Shown here piece after piece: positions 25,465 to 37,059 of a DNA stretch of 64,000 nucleotides. Every line of letters begins with the position of its first letter. The first letter of the stretch is position 1. The position numbers and the translations under genes are program-made. Below the pieces are notes generated by a model, which worked only from the letters and a program-made list of their open reading frames with translations, did not search any database and was not told the DNA's origin. Origin of the DNA: Xylaria sp. FL1777 (taxonomy: Eukaryota > Ascomycota > Sordariomycetes > Xylariales > Xylariaceae); the NCBI GenBank assembly GCA_022578965.1, contig MU400682.1, positions 1 to 64,000 of the forward strand. The letters run 5' to 3'.

Positions 25465-26992
25465 ATGTTGCGATTGTTGCTGGGATCGTCGCTGGTTCCT
25501 CTCCTCGTGCTCAGCAGCACTCTATTTACGCCTTCATCATGGGCTTCACCGCTGCGGCGCCAATCGGCTAGTTGGCCTTATGGACCGTTCGAAGTGTCGG
25601 GTGCGGAGATGAAGGACTCGCGTGGTGAAACTATTGTATATGCTGGCACGAACTGGTCGGGCCACGGCGAGGTCAGTAAGTACTACCTGGTCTTATATCC
25701 TTCCTGATCATTATTCAGAGCATGATAATCCTGCTAGACTAGGTTTTGTTGAGCGAGTTTTAATTGTTCTCATTGCCACTGCGGCAGCTATTCACCAGAA
25801 TCCGAGCTGACTCTGGATATCACAGTGATCCCGGATGGGTTACAGTACCAGTCGATCGAGACCATTGTCTCCAAGATCAAGAGCCTTGGCATGAACGCAA
25901 TCCGTCTGACCTATGCCATTCAGATGATCGACCAGTACTATGCGAATGGTAACAAGGACACCACAGTTCAGCAGTCGTTCAATAATGCCCTCGGTTCAAC
26001 CAATGGTCCAAAGGTGTACGCCAAGTTCCTTGCTAACAACCCATCCTTCAATGCAAGCACGACACGATTGGATGTGTTCGACGCCGTGGCTGCAGAGTCC
26101 GCAAAGCAGCGTAAGTGAGAATGAGATTTTCGTCAATTAGACATAGGTACGCAGTATATGGCATATGCTGAACTTAAGCTCTTGCATAGAGATCCATGTC
26201 CACCTGGACAATCACATGTCACGAGCAGCATGGTGTTGTTCGACAACAGATGGCAACTCGTGGTTTGGAGATACGGATTACAACATTCAAAATTGGGTCC
26301 GTGGGCTCACTTTTATGGCGAACCGCGGGAAGTCTTGGACGGCGCTGACGTCCATGTCGTTGCGCAATGAGCTACGCTCGCCTGATAGCAACCCTACCCT
26401 CAAATCGCAGTCGTACAACTGGCGCGACTGGTACACGTACGCGAGACAGGGCAGCAGTGCGATTCACGACGCCAACCCCAACATCCTCATATTCCTCTCA
26501 GGACTCGACTTCGACACGTGGATAACGCCCGTATTCCAGGGAACGGCGATGACGCCGGGGACAGCCAAGTACAGCGCCTCGGACTTCCCGGGCTACGCGA
26601 ACAAGCTGGTTCTCGAGGTACACAACTATAACAACGACGCGACGAGCTGCTCGAGCCTGCAGAGCTCGCTCTACAACAACGGCTTCCAGGCGATGCACAA
26701 AGAAGACGCCAAGACGGTCAACGTATTCCCCGTGGTGCTCAGCGAATTCGGGTTCGCGCAGACGAGCTCGGAGTGGCGACGCGTGTATGCTACGTGCATC
26801 GCGAGCTACCTGGCACAGCAGAAGGCCGGGTGGTTCATCTGGGTGCTCAGCGGTAGCTATTACATCCGGTCCGGCACGCAGGACTACGAGGAGGCCTGGG
26901 GCTTGCTGTCGCACGACTGGTCGACTTGGCGGTCCCAATCATACATTGACGGGGGCTTGAAGCCGCTCGTGAATAACACGGTGAAGAATTAG
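25465..26992 (+). CDS. Secreted GH5 cellulase-family glycoside hydrolase
   Basis: Three exons (25465-25675, 25826-26110, 26190-26992; introns of 150 and 79 bp) give 432 residues. A signal peptide is clear: MLRLLLGSSLVPLLVLSSTL, then a cut near SSWA-SP at about residue 27. The fold motifs of GH5 follow: YAGTNWSGHGE, IKSLGMNAIRLTYA, HVHLDNH, the acid/base Glu in MSLRNELR (E226), EVHNY, and the nucleophile Glu in VVLSEFGFA (E351). It should act outside the cell on beta-linked glucans or related polysaccharides. GH5 covers endoglucanases, mannanases and others, and the subfamily cannot be fixed by eye. There is no cellulose-binding module. The first intron is long for this genome, but MIPDGLQYQSI reads correctly across it. 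Confidence 0.92.
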
Positions 26993-27193
26993 GCATCTTG
27001 TTAGTAGCTTCAGAAAGCTATTCCGTAGATGTGCTTGTAAAGAACAGACAATACGGAAGTGCCAGTGAGCCAATGTTTTGTCCGTTCCATATAAGTAAAA
27101 TGGCGTGAGGGCAATAAAACAAATCTCAAAACAACCTCTATATGTAGGTTATGTAAATAGTTGCTTTCCCTGACTGGCTGCAGGCGTTAATAA

Positions 27194-27203
27194 GCATACC
27201 TAG
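27194..27203. repeat. Target-site duplication, left copy
   Basis: GCATACCTAG directly precedes the left terminal inverted repeat. The identical 10-mer directly follows the right one at 27801-27810. Confidence 0.85.
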
Positions 27204-27800
27204 GGCCTCAGTTTTTCGAAGCTGAAGAATTGATATCGGGAGACGAAACTTAACCTAATACGGCAATCGCTCCATAAATACCCGCAAATACTCCACACTT
27301 CCTTTCCACTTCACTAAATCTAGCTGTATTAAGCAGTATTGTGGAGTACTTAAAAGTATTAACTAAGGTCATTTATAAACTGACCAAAAAATAACAGGTA
27401 TGCAGCCTAGTTTACTAATACTACTATAATATAGCATACCTTTACTTACTAACACTACTATAATATAGCGCACCTATTTACTACCTTTTACTACCTACTA
27501 CTTACCTAAAAAACTAGCTGTTGTAACACGTTTGTTACACTAGTAGGTACTTTCAATTTAGTAAAGTTTACTGCTAAATTTTTGTACCTAGGTATGTTCA
27601 CTAGGTGCACCCCAGGCCTACACTCTAACGCTATAAAAAGCAGGCCTAACCGTCGTTTTTACTAGTGTTCACAAGGTGTCCAAAACTATACCCATTTTGT
27701 ATGGGATATAAGGGGGTAGAGAAACATCCAGTGGACTTTTCCTAAATAGGTTAGGTTTCGTCTCCCGATATTAATTCTTCAGCTTCGAAAAACTGAGGCC
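27204..27800. mobile_element. 597-bp MULE-type MITE with 10-bp target-site duplication
   Basis: The ends are inverted repeats of about 55 bp. Both begin GGCCTCAGTTTTTCGAAGCT and continue through GAAGAATT(G/A)ATATCGGGAGACGAAAC(T/C)TAACCTA with very few differences. A perfect 10-bp duplication (GCATACCTAG) flanks the element. Long inverted ends with 8-11 bp duplications are characteristic of Mutator-like transposons, known in fungi for example as Hop. The interior is AT-rich and non-coding and includes a tandem pair containing ACTACTATAATATAGC at about 27421-27468. It must have been moved by a transposase encoded elsewhere. The near-identity of the arms and the intact duplication suggest a fairly recent insertion. 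Confidence 0.88.
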
Positions 27801-27810
27801 GCATACCTAG
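27801..27810. repeat. Target-site duplication, right copy
   Basis: This is the second copy of GCATACCTAG, next to the right inverted repeat that ends CTGAGGCC at 27800. Confidence 0.85.
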
Positions 27811-28113
27811 GGTTAGGTTAGATGTGCTGAAGTGGGACTGTATGTACCTGCAGAAAGAGTGCTTATCTGCTTATCTGCTACCTAGTCCAAGTAAGGTACA
27901 ATCATCAATCTTGCCTTGCTGCTTGTTGACCAACCTCACTTTTGTTGACATTACCTAAATATTTTATATTATCTCTTTTGCTTCCTTTCTATTCGCTACT
28001 GTACGCAGCGCAATGTACTTGTATGCGTGATTCTTCCTCTCTGTCTCGGATTTTTATTGTTTTTGTTCTTTTCCTCACCAGCCTCGGATCATCCATCTCG
28101 ACTCTTCATACAG
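27811..28113. promoter_or_regulatory. Promoter region of the NUP42-like gene
   Basis: This 300-bp stretch separates the MITE from the nucleoporin start codon. It is pyrimidine-rich near 27965-28075, as is common upstream of fungal housekeeping genes. The MITE therefore sits only about 0.3 kb upstream of the start. Confidence 0.4.
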
Positions 28114-29907
28114 ATGGCACCTCTCTGCAGGTACTACCAACAAGGGCATTGTCGGAATGGAGGTAGGTTGAACAAGCTATATCGAGGTCTGTCTGAACGT
28201 CGACTGACCATGGTATTCCAGCGAATTGCCGCTTTGAACATCCTGGGGCCAACACGAACGCGAACGCGAATCCCTTCGGTGCTCCCAGCACCAACCGCTT
28301 CAATGCCCTAAACACCACCTCGACGAGGCCACCGGACGACACGAATCCTTACAAAATTACCAAAGACACCATCAAGATTGATCTAGCCAATGAGCGTCCG
28401 ACATGGATTCTGTCGTGCTACGGCCCTGGCAAGGAAGCCCCCGAGCAACTCTTCGGGGGATATCCACGCGAACAGAGCCTTGAGGAGGTCATGGTACACA
28501 TAAGGGGATCTGCGAATCAGCAGCAGGCGGTACGTCTGAGCCGTCGTCTTGATTTGCTCTTCCAAGTTCCGATACGATTACTTACACGTGGCTCGATACT
28601 AGATGGCAGAGGTCACGGCCCTCCACCACAAAGCTGAGCAGCAGATCCAGACCACTCTGGGCAATCTTGACGGCGCCCTTCAGTTCGTCCTTGCCGGTGC
28701 GGACAACCACCCGAATCGTATAGATATATGCAAGCAGAACACGAGAGAGGGCGGCACAACAGGCGTGTTCGCTGTCAAGACGGGGTTTGCAGACAATCCA
28801 TTGACCTCGAACACTAGTAACAACCAGAACCCCTTCGCAACGACGACGCAGTCCAACCCTTTTAGTGGTGGAACGCCTGCTTTCGGTCAGCCATCTACGC
28901 TCGGTCGAACGCCTAATCCATTCGGAGCCGCGCCGACTTCTCAGTTTGGCCAACCTTCACAGATGGGTGCCGGCGCCCCGGCCTTCGGGCAGCCATCACA
29001 AATGGGAGCATCCGCGCCCGCATTCGGAAAACCTTCAGCGCTGGGCCAAGGACCAAGTCCATTCTCCACGGCATCGACCGCGGGGCCTTCACCCTTCTCT
29101 CAGGCTGGTCAACCCACCTCCATGCAGCCACCCCCCTTCGGAGCTCCGGCTGCTTCATCAGCAAATCCATTTAGCCAGCCGAGTGGCACGCTGTCAGGTG
29201 TGAGTCCCTTTGCCCAAGTTCCTGGGGCCACAGCCTCGACTGCTTCGCCGTTTGGGCAGCCTGCAGTGTCCAACCCTTTTGCCCAAGTTGGAGCGTCAAA
29301 GGATCAGTCCATGGGCACCTCCGCCCCAGAGCCCGCTCCAATCAATCCTTTTAGTCAACAACCGACTATGAGTATCGATCTAAACACACAGCTAAGCAAC
29401 CCCTTTGGTAAACCAAATTCCGGTCCTGCAAAGGTGACCGCGAAACCGTTCAGTCAAGGAACGCCACAAAACCAACCGCCCCAAACTCATCCATTTCAAG
29501 CACCGTCTCCCGCAACGGGCAAAACAGGCCCTTATGCGCCGGGTAGCACAAAGCAACACCCGCCCGTTGAGAGCTATATGACAATGGCCATGAATGGCCA
29601 GATCACCGCCTTCAAGAACAAGCCCGTTGTCTACAAATGGAAGGTCAACGACAGGTATCAAGATCAAGCACCCCCTAACCCAAGCATGGACCAGCAGATA
29701 CCGGGGATTCGAAAACTGGATGGTACCTGGTGCAAGATTCTGTTTCCTGGCGGGCCGCCGGCTTACAATAAGGACACGGAGCCAGAGGCTACCCAGTACA
29801 ATGCCACCGTGAAAGCGACATATGAGCAGATGGCGGCCTCGGGTCGGTTCCAAGGAGGTATGCCCGAGGTACCACCCATGAGAGAAGATTGTATTTGGTC
29901 ATTCTAA
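28114..29907 (+). CDS. NUP42: CCCH zinc-finger FG nucleoporin (Nup42/Amo1-like)
   Basis: Three exons (28114-28162, 28222-28529, 28603-29907) give 553 residues. The N-terminus carries one CCCH finger, C-x7-C-x5-C-x3-H, assembled across the first intron (CRYYQQGHC...NCRFEH, residues 5-23). Residues of about 60-160 are the conserved Nup42 region with GPGKEAPEQLFGGYPREQS. The middle (about 185-440) is an FG-repeat domain with many NPF, PFGQ and FGQPS units. The C-terminus has a conserved PVVYKWKVNDRY...RKLDGTWCKI block. Fungal homologues (yeast Nup42/Rip1, fission-yeast Amo1) sit on the cytoplasmic side of the nuclear pore and help mRNA export with Gle1 and Dbp5. The gene is convergent with RPS20, about 375 bp away. 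Confidence 0.9.
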
Positions 29908-30281
29908 TCGCTTATGACAACTGGGATATATAGGAATTGTACAAATAACAAGGGCATAACGCGGGCACTTGCCGGCGAGGGTGTTATTGCTTTATTGCTT
30001 TATGAGCTGAAGTAGCCAAGCACATGATGATTTTGTTTTACGGCATTAGATACCCGGAGAGTTGAATCCAAGACAAGGTTCAATTACAGTTCACTCAGTT
30101 CAGGTCAGAACGTGGCTCAGGCTGTTTATCTTTTTTTAATCTTTCTTTGTATTGAGAAGTAACTGCCGTTGTGTTCAGCATCTGGCCGAAGGCTAGCTTT
30201 CGTAAGCGGGAGCCAAACCGACGAGGCCACCTCAGCATCGCATCGCATTTAAGTTGATCATCATGATTCCGTAGCACACGC
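29908..30281. terminator. Convergent 3' flanks of NUP42-like and RPS20
   Basis: The two genes end tail to tail, so both 3' UTRs and polyadenylation regions must fall in this 374-bp stretch. No separate gene is present. No exact poly(A) signal can be assigned. Confidence 0.4.
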
Positions 30282-30892
30282 TCAAGCGGCGATGGTGACC
30301 TCGACCTCGACACCAGCCTCAATGTTGACAATGATCTGCTTGACAATCTCCGTTGGGGCGTTGAGGTCAATCAAGCGCTTGTGAATTCTCTGAAAGAGCA
30401 AGTCAGTCTCTCCGCGGATATGGAGCCAATGTAGTTAGTGAGACTTACCATCTGGTAGCAATCCCAGGTCTTGGAACCCTCACCGCAAGGGGTCTTACGG
30501 GTAGTGATCTTGAGGACCTTGGTAGGGAGACGGACAGCTGGAAATGGAATTAGTGTTATGTCTTCGGGGAGAATCGGTTCTGCTGGCAAGACGTACGGCC
30601 CTTGACACGAAGGTCCTTGCTCTTGGCACGGTCAATCAGCTCCTGGGAAACCTTCTCCAGGGACTGGACTATAGTCACAGGTTAGTAGGAGCAGACACCA
30701 GGCAGGATTGGGAGACGCAGTAGAGTACATACCCTTGCGAGAGGTCAAGGTGATGCGGATCTTGTGCGTCTTGGGCGCCTCGCTACAAGAGTCATCTGTT
30801 AGTCTGATATCTAGGGAGCGATAGAACTCGCTGTCGGATCGAATATCTCTTCTGCCTTACCCGAAGTCCTTGTCCTTGTTGTTGAAAGACAT
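30282..30892 (-). CDS. RPS20: 40S ribosomal protein S20 (uS10)
   Basis: Five short exons (30861-30892, 30733-30782, 30597-30668, 30449-30537, 30282-30389) give exactly 116 residues, the usual size for eukaryotic uS10. The protein reads [15 protein letters not shown], then [59 protein letters not shown] and ends VEVEVTIAA. It is a structural protein of the small-subunit head and helps translation initiation. All four introns have GTAAGG/GTATGT/GTACGT/GTAAGT donors and AG acceptors. The density of introns in a tiny gene is typical of fungal ribosomal-protein genes. Confidence 0.97.
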
Positions 30893-31587
30893 GGTGGCTA
30901 CTTGATATGGAAATCGAGGAAGGATGGATGCGACGGATTGCTGGTATTAATTGAAGGTGCCTTCACGACTATAAATCGGGGTTAACATTAGCAGATTGCG
31001 ATGATGTATCTATGAACCGACTACTCACCTCGAACGTATTGCGTTTCGGTAACGTGATGAAGGCTGATGCTCGGTCAATGACGAATATATTGGGAGTGTT
31101 CTGAGGAAGATTAGAAAAATGGCGGCTTGGTGGGGCCGTCGTTAAGCAGCTTGTTCGAATTTCCATGTCTGTGGATGGCTAAAAATTGGTCGATAAGATA
31201 AGGGTTGGGTGCTGGCCGACGTTGGGGAAGTACTTAGGTACTTACTTGATAACTGACTAAGATGTGGGTCTTCTTATCTACTAATCGCAGCTGTGATATT
31301 TATTTCGTCTCTCCTATCATTATAGAGGTTAATGTTAAGCCTACCTCCACAGTATGGAGTCATCCGGTGAACACTGGATAGTGGATACCAGTCTCTCATC
31401 ATGATTACATCTCACTCATTGTCCTGCCATTCTTCAATTATTTAAGTAAACAAAGCCCCTATAGACTGATTGTCGGGGCATATGCTAGTCCACAATAGTC
31501 AACAAGCAACTAATTATTTTCCTACTTCGTTGATTCACAGTGCCGCCGCAAACCTCAGTCGTGCGAGCTTGATACCGGTCGGTGATC
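30893..31587. promoter_or_regulatory. Divergent promoter of RPS20 and the CUE3-like gene
   Basis: About 0.7 kb separates the two divergent starts. A ribosomal-protein gene needs a strong promoter, so active elements are expected, but I cannot name a defined site. The minus-strand frame at 30969-31166 is probably untranslated. Confidence 0.4.
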
Positions 31588-33652
31588 ATGTCACCAACTC
31601 TGCCTTCGTTTGCACCTTTCCCTGAGGCACCCTGGCGAGATCATATCGTGCCAGTTGAATGGGAAGTGTGCCTCTCGACTTGGCTTGCACTGACTGAAGC
31701 ATATTTGTCCCTACCCGAGCATGACCTGTTACGCCATATAAAACAGGATGAGTCCATCACATCTTTCCAGAGATCCTTTATCAATGAAGTAGCCGTTTCT
31801 GGCACCGCTATTCTCGGGTCCTCTCGAACATCTTCCCTTCTTTTTCGCCAGTGCTTCGTCTTATGCTCGAGACTGCTGAATTTATCGTCCGCCCCCTCTC
31901 AACTACTATCCTGGGAATTCCTTTCTGACTTCGGTCGACTTTATGGTAAGAAGAAAGCAGGACCGCCTATTCAAGCTGCGTCCCAAACGCCGCAAGCCGA
32001 GGCTTCTCTGCAAGGTCTGAAAAAGTCACTTATACACTCTCTTGATTCCGGCATTCAAGGAGACCTGACGTCTCTTGAAACGCGCTTGAAGAGACTAAAC
32101 CATCTTATACACATGTCACCGCACGTGGCGGCATTCTTTCTGGCTGGCACCGACTTTCTCGATGGCCTCGTTAGTTGCTTCAAGGTCATGAACCCTCCTT
32201 TGAGGAAGGTTATCATCACCACTACCTACCTTTGTCTTATTGGATTGACTGAGGGAGATTCTCCAAAGCATTCCATGCTCACTGACCAGCTCTATGCTCT
32301 AAAGGCCGCCGCCGATGCTCACAAAGCCGGCCCGCTCAACGCCAATGACTCAATGGTTTCTGAGCTGGTAACAGTGACACCAATTCTAAAACAGGTTCGA
32401 TATCGTCTCGAACAGTCGGATGCGGGGCTCACTCGAACCAAACCTGTCATTACTGCTCTGGAGGGATATTGCAAACCTGGCGTTAGTGCACGACCAAAAC
32501 GTCCAATTAAGCGTAAGATCGACAAGGGCAAAGGTATCATGATAGAAGACCAGGGTGACCTGCTTGGGGAAATGCGAGTGCATCGAATGAGCCAAATATC
32601 CCAGATACAGGATCTATTCCCCGATCTAGGATCTAGATTCGTCTCACAACTGCTTGATGAGTATGATGACAACACGGAACAAGTCATAGCGCATTTACTA
32701 GAAGATTCGTTACCGCCTCATCTAGCTCACGCTGACCGCACTAAGGAGTTGTTAGTTCTACCAGATCCATACTCTATTGAACTGTAGTACTTTATGCTAA
32801 TAGAGGTTTAGGTCACCTGAGCGTATACGCAGGAAAAGTCATGATATTGCTCCTCGGTCTACGCCTCCTCATGTTCCCACGCGTCATAGTGTATTTGATG
32901 ATGATGAGTTGGATCAATTGACTGTCGATGTCTCAAGACTTCATTTTGGGAAGCGTAACCCTGAGCGCACTACAGATGACATCCTCAATGATCGTTCTTC
33001 TGCCCCCAACAAGGCTGCTATTCTTTCGGCACTTTCAGCTTTCGATGCCGATGATGACGAGAGGGATGATACATATGATGCAGTCGATGCCGGCTTCGTC
33101 GTGAACGATGGCCACGCAGAGGATGCTGATGAACAGAAGCGAAAAGGCGCCATTGAGGAAGAACTATTTCGAGCATACCAAGACAATTCTAAATCATTCG
33201 AGAGGGACGCAGCGACAAGAAGAAGCAAAGAAAGAGCTAAATTAAAGCAAGTAACTGGTATGACGGACGAAGCCATCGAAGGCTGGGCCGTCATGCTTAC
33301 CCGGGCGCCTCACCAGATGAAACAGCTGGAGTCGAAATATAGTACTTCTAGCGGAAGTCAACCAGTCTTGGCCTCAACTGCTTGGCGTGCTCCCTCAGCT
33401 CCTCCACACCCAGAAGACTCTGATGGCGACGGCAATGGCGTGAGTTCCCGGGGAACTCATGATCGTGGCCGAGGTCGAGGAAGAGGACAAGGAAGAGGCC
33501 GTGGCCGCGGAGGGAATGTCGCGGGGCCTACCGGCGATAAAGAAACTGAAAATGCGAGAAAACGCAAGGAAGCGAATAAAGGTTCCAGAGCAAATCATAA
33601 CCGGCGTGACCAACGCGCCAAGAAGATGGGCCGAGGGGGTTTCCCAGGCTGA
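31588..33652 (+). CDS. CUE3: CUE-domain protein, Cue3/ASCC2-like
   Basis: Two exons (31588-32750 and 32812-33652, intron 32751-32811 with a TGCTAATA branch site) give 667 residues. The N-terminal helical region (PWRDHIVPVEWEVCLSTWLA onward, to about 300) is followed by a CUE ubiquitin-binding domain at about 337-378 (IQDLFPDLG...VIAHLLED). The tail is charged (DELDQL, FDADDDERDD, AYQDNSKSFERD) and ends in an Arg-Gly-rich box (RGRGRGQGRGRGRGG, about 570-630) and basic residues. This layout matches yeast Cue3 and human ASCC2, subunits of the RQT/ASC-1 complex that splits collided ribosomes marked by ubiquitin. The start is the ATG at 31588; a GTG two codons earlier is not expected to initiate. 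Confidence 0.87.
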
Positions 33653-33728
33653 TGACATTTGAGCAAATCAGCCTACAACAAGACTATAGATCAAACCACC
33701 CCCTCAGGAAAAACAGATAATGACAGGC

Positions 33729-36424
33729 TTAGAGACGGTTGACGTATGTAGGTCGTCTTCGCTTGTCTGAATGTTGTGTGGTGCCCTGTGGTGGGAGAAC
33801 AGCTGGCCGCTTGCCAAGTGCAACCTCACTCGTTTGTGGATAACTCGATTCATATAGATCTTCATCGCTCAGAGCGGGTGGATATGGACTTCGCAGCTCC
33901 GATACTCCAGGGGACGCCGCCGAGGAGAGGGGATAGAATGCATGTACTGGCGCTGGGGAAACGACACTGCCACCACCAAACGATGAGGCTGTTTCTTCAG
34001 GGCCAATATGACGAAGCAGAGATGACTGGTCTTTCGGAGTTGCTAGTTCCGATACCGATGTAAGATCGTTGTCATGCTCGCCTCGCGCGTCGTGCACACC
34101 AATCATGGACATTAACGATTCCCTTGATGACCGTCTGCTGTCTAGATATTCTCGTATATCGTAACATTGTCTGCAGACCGGGTATACTGGCCATCGTTCT
34201 GCTTCATCCCGGTACTGTGGGAGCCGAGGTCGAGCCGACATCCCACACTTTTCTTGAATGTCGTCGAAAATGTCGGAAATTGGCGTGAAGAATGTCATCC
34301 TAGGTCCCGGACCCCAGTATTTGTTTCGGCCCCAGAGCTGCCCAATAAGAGCGTTTGTGTCACTGTCAACGATGGCAGCACCACTATCACCTTCAACGCC
34401 GATGCCGCCTCGTATCCACTCATTCTCGTTATCATAGGGAAATGGCTCCTCGATAAACCACTCTCGCGTAGCTTTGCCTGTTCCATTATCCTGGCTATCG
34501 ACGTACGCTGGAATTTCACAAACCTGCCCTCGCCCAAATCCCGATGTTCTCCCTGTTGAGATGACGTTTGCACCAGGTGTTACCGAGCTTGTGATAGTGA
34601 CCGGACTCTCGCGGCGTTGCGATACACTGGGGAATTTTCGAAGCAAATTGGCCTGTCGTGTGCCGGAGGAAATGAGGATCCAGTCGGTAACAACGAGAGG
34701 TTGTTCTTTGTCGAAATCTTCCCAGTACGGATCGTGTGTGATTCGAGTTGTCTTTAAATCAAAACCCGAGGTCGCCGTCAAATTTCCAACACGGTGGTCT
34801 AAGTCATGCAGAACATCATGCCGCTCTTGCACACAGTGATCGCGATCTTGCGGCGAAGGATGCTCTATGAGTACCGGGGAGGTTCGTTGGCCAGCGCCTA
34901 TAAAAGGGTGAAAACAGGCGAGCCAGTAGCTTCCTCCTTCGGCTGTCACACAGGGGCCTAGTGTTGCAGTTACTTCTTCCCCGTCGTCGAGAGACGCGCC
35001 GATACTATCACCCATAGACGGACTGATATACGCGAAGGGATTTCGCGGCGTACACACCTCATCGGGCATTTCTTTACTTAGCCCTCGCGACCAGACGATT
35101 CGATTTATCTTGCCAGTAGAGAAAACGAAAGAAATCGTGCTTCGATGTACCTCCGGAAGAAGATCCCGGACATGGGCTGCAATGACTATGCGTCGAGCTG
35201 TCGTAACAGGACGTCTTGTCATGATGCAAATACGCCGAGTGTTGGGTTTCCTGCCGCGAATCACACTGATGACATGGCCAGGACCGCACCATTTGGGCAC
35301 AAACTCTATTAAAAAGGGGAGGACGCCGTGTTCCCAAACGATTGGGAAGCTGGCAGAATCTAAAAGCTTCGGCGTCCGGGTTTCAACTGTGCCTGGACTA
35401 TCGGCACTTTTCGGTAGTCCTGTCTGTTGTCAATTCACGTCACCCAGCTCATCTTCTATAACGTACCATTGGCTCGCCGTAGCCTTTTCTCGAGCACCGT
35501 TCTTAGCTGGTCTCGGCACCTTTTCTTGGAAATACCAATTGACATTTCCATTTTAAGGACCTTGTCTTTGGTTGCATTCATTCTGTTCACCACAGCCTTC
35601 TCTATTGGCGAGTCATTCGGTATGTCATGCGGTAGAGCGACGCTAGCTCCCAACAGGTTGGCGGTGCGACATGTAGTGGTGTTTGAATTTTCGTTATTCC
35701 GATGATCCCATTGCACATGACAAGCAAGGAGATCGCGGGTTTCGAATACTGTTTCCGTGCAGCCTGAGACAGGACACTCCAGCAGATGCTCCATCTTAAC
35801 GTGCCAGTTTAGTTCTCCTCGGGTAACAAAGCCACCGGTCTCGCACACTCCGTTATTTCCCCATAGACACATGTATGCGTTTCCTGATTTCTCCTGCTTG
35901 GCTAGCCCGTTCTTTCTCTTAGTAACATCGTGGTTAGACATGTCAACCACATTCGGGGATGGCGTGGTTGAATTACGAAGAGGACTTGGACCCCGTGATG
36001 TACTGAAACCCTGGCAAGGCTCCGGCGTTGGTTCCGTCAGGATAGGTGAGCACCCAGAACCTACAGAAGAGGTCCGGGAAACCGTGGATAGACCGGTCAC
36101 GGAGCTCGCTGTACTAGGCATGTAAACCGGGTCTCCGGAATATGAAAAGCGTGAGACCTCAATGCCAGGAAATTTGTCGGGGCTGTTGAGGGTAGCACCA
36201 ACCCCAAGTGCGAGTGGCCCAACACTAGCATCCGACCAGACCGAATCTCGGCGAGCAAGTGCAGAGTAAACGGGATCGTCAAATGGGACTGGATTGTTGA
36301 AAACTACCGGCTCTAGACCATATCCACCAACGAAACGTCGAGCATAATTGTCTCCTGTGAGACGACTCCTTTGCCTTGGTAGTAGAGGTCTAGGGACATA
36401 ATTCAGGTTCTGATGAGTGGACAT
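33729..36424 (-). CDS. Intracellular trypsin-like (PA-clan) protease fused to C2H2-type fingers
   Basis: Two exons (35467-36424 and 33729-35419, intron 35420-35466) give 882 residues starting at MSTHQNLNYVPRPLL. The N-terminal third is low-complexity and ends in two C2H2-like fingers at about 218-275 (CLWGNNGVC...HVKMEH and CPVSGC...HVQWDH). The rest resembles its downstream neighbour. A possible triad is His490 (ACFHPF), Asp565 (VVTDWIL) and Ser665 in the classical GDSGAA context, followed by IGQLWGRN. There is no signal peptide, so it should act inside the cell, perhaps in the nucleus (KRRRPTYVNRL at the C-terminus). The assignment of His and Asp comes from comparing the two paralogues by eye. 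Substrate and role are unknown. An in-frame upstream extension to 36631 is not supported. Confidence 0.78.
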
Positions 36425-37059
36425 GGTTTCAGCCCGTATTCCTGCCCGCGGACGATCACTAGGCCAGTACAACAAAGGCAACACCGGAAGTGTCAGAACT
36501 TTTTTTTTTAAGTTTTCTGCTAGTTCTTGTTCTTTCCCTTTTGCCTCGAAAGAGAAGGCTTGAATGGGGTTAGAATAACCATATTGCCTGAGTTTTACCA
36601 AGAGGAGGAGGACTAGGGAAGAGGCCTCCACATATCAGGCAACATCTTGGCCCCCAACTGCGGCGCAGCAGCAAATGTGGGCATCCAGCGTGGTTCGCAA
36701 TCCATTATCGCCTTGTCGTCGTTCGTAAGCACGCACTCATTGCTGTTGAATTACCTGTCTTGTACACCATATTGAAGTTGTTCTACTCTCAACTGTGATT
36801 ACCTACTAGGTACGATCATTGGGGTGGGGGCGAATCGACTTCCGCCAAAGTGATATCGACTTATGCATGGCATTCACAGATGAACCTAAAGAGGCACATA
36901 TACAACTTCGTACTAGAGACCAGAAGAGATGAGGTTGCTCAGATTTTGAACAAGCCCATTGAATGTAATAAAGTGATTACATCGTTCGCCGAGGATTTCT
37001 TTTCTTCTAAATTGTGTCTTTCATAACATCAAAATTCACATTGTTACATCGCTGTATCC
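36425..37059. other. Spacer between the two protease paralogues
   Basis: This stretch holds the promoter of the finger-protease gene and the 3' flank of the second protease. An A/T homopolymer (TTTTTTTTTAAG) lies at 36500-36512. No gene is recognised. Confidence 0.4.

Noticed and set aside
26498..26938. 146-codon minus-strand frame inside the GH5 gene
   Set aside because: It is the antisense shadow of a GC-rich coding exon, and the plus strand carries the catalytic motifs.
36425..36631. N-terminal extension MEASSLVLLL of the finger protease
   Set aside because: The extension is A-tract-rich and unlike protein. MSTHQNL at 36424 is a better start.
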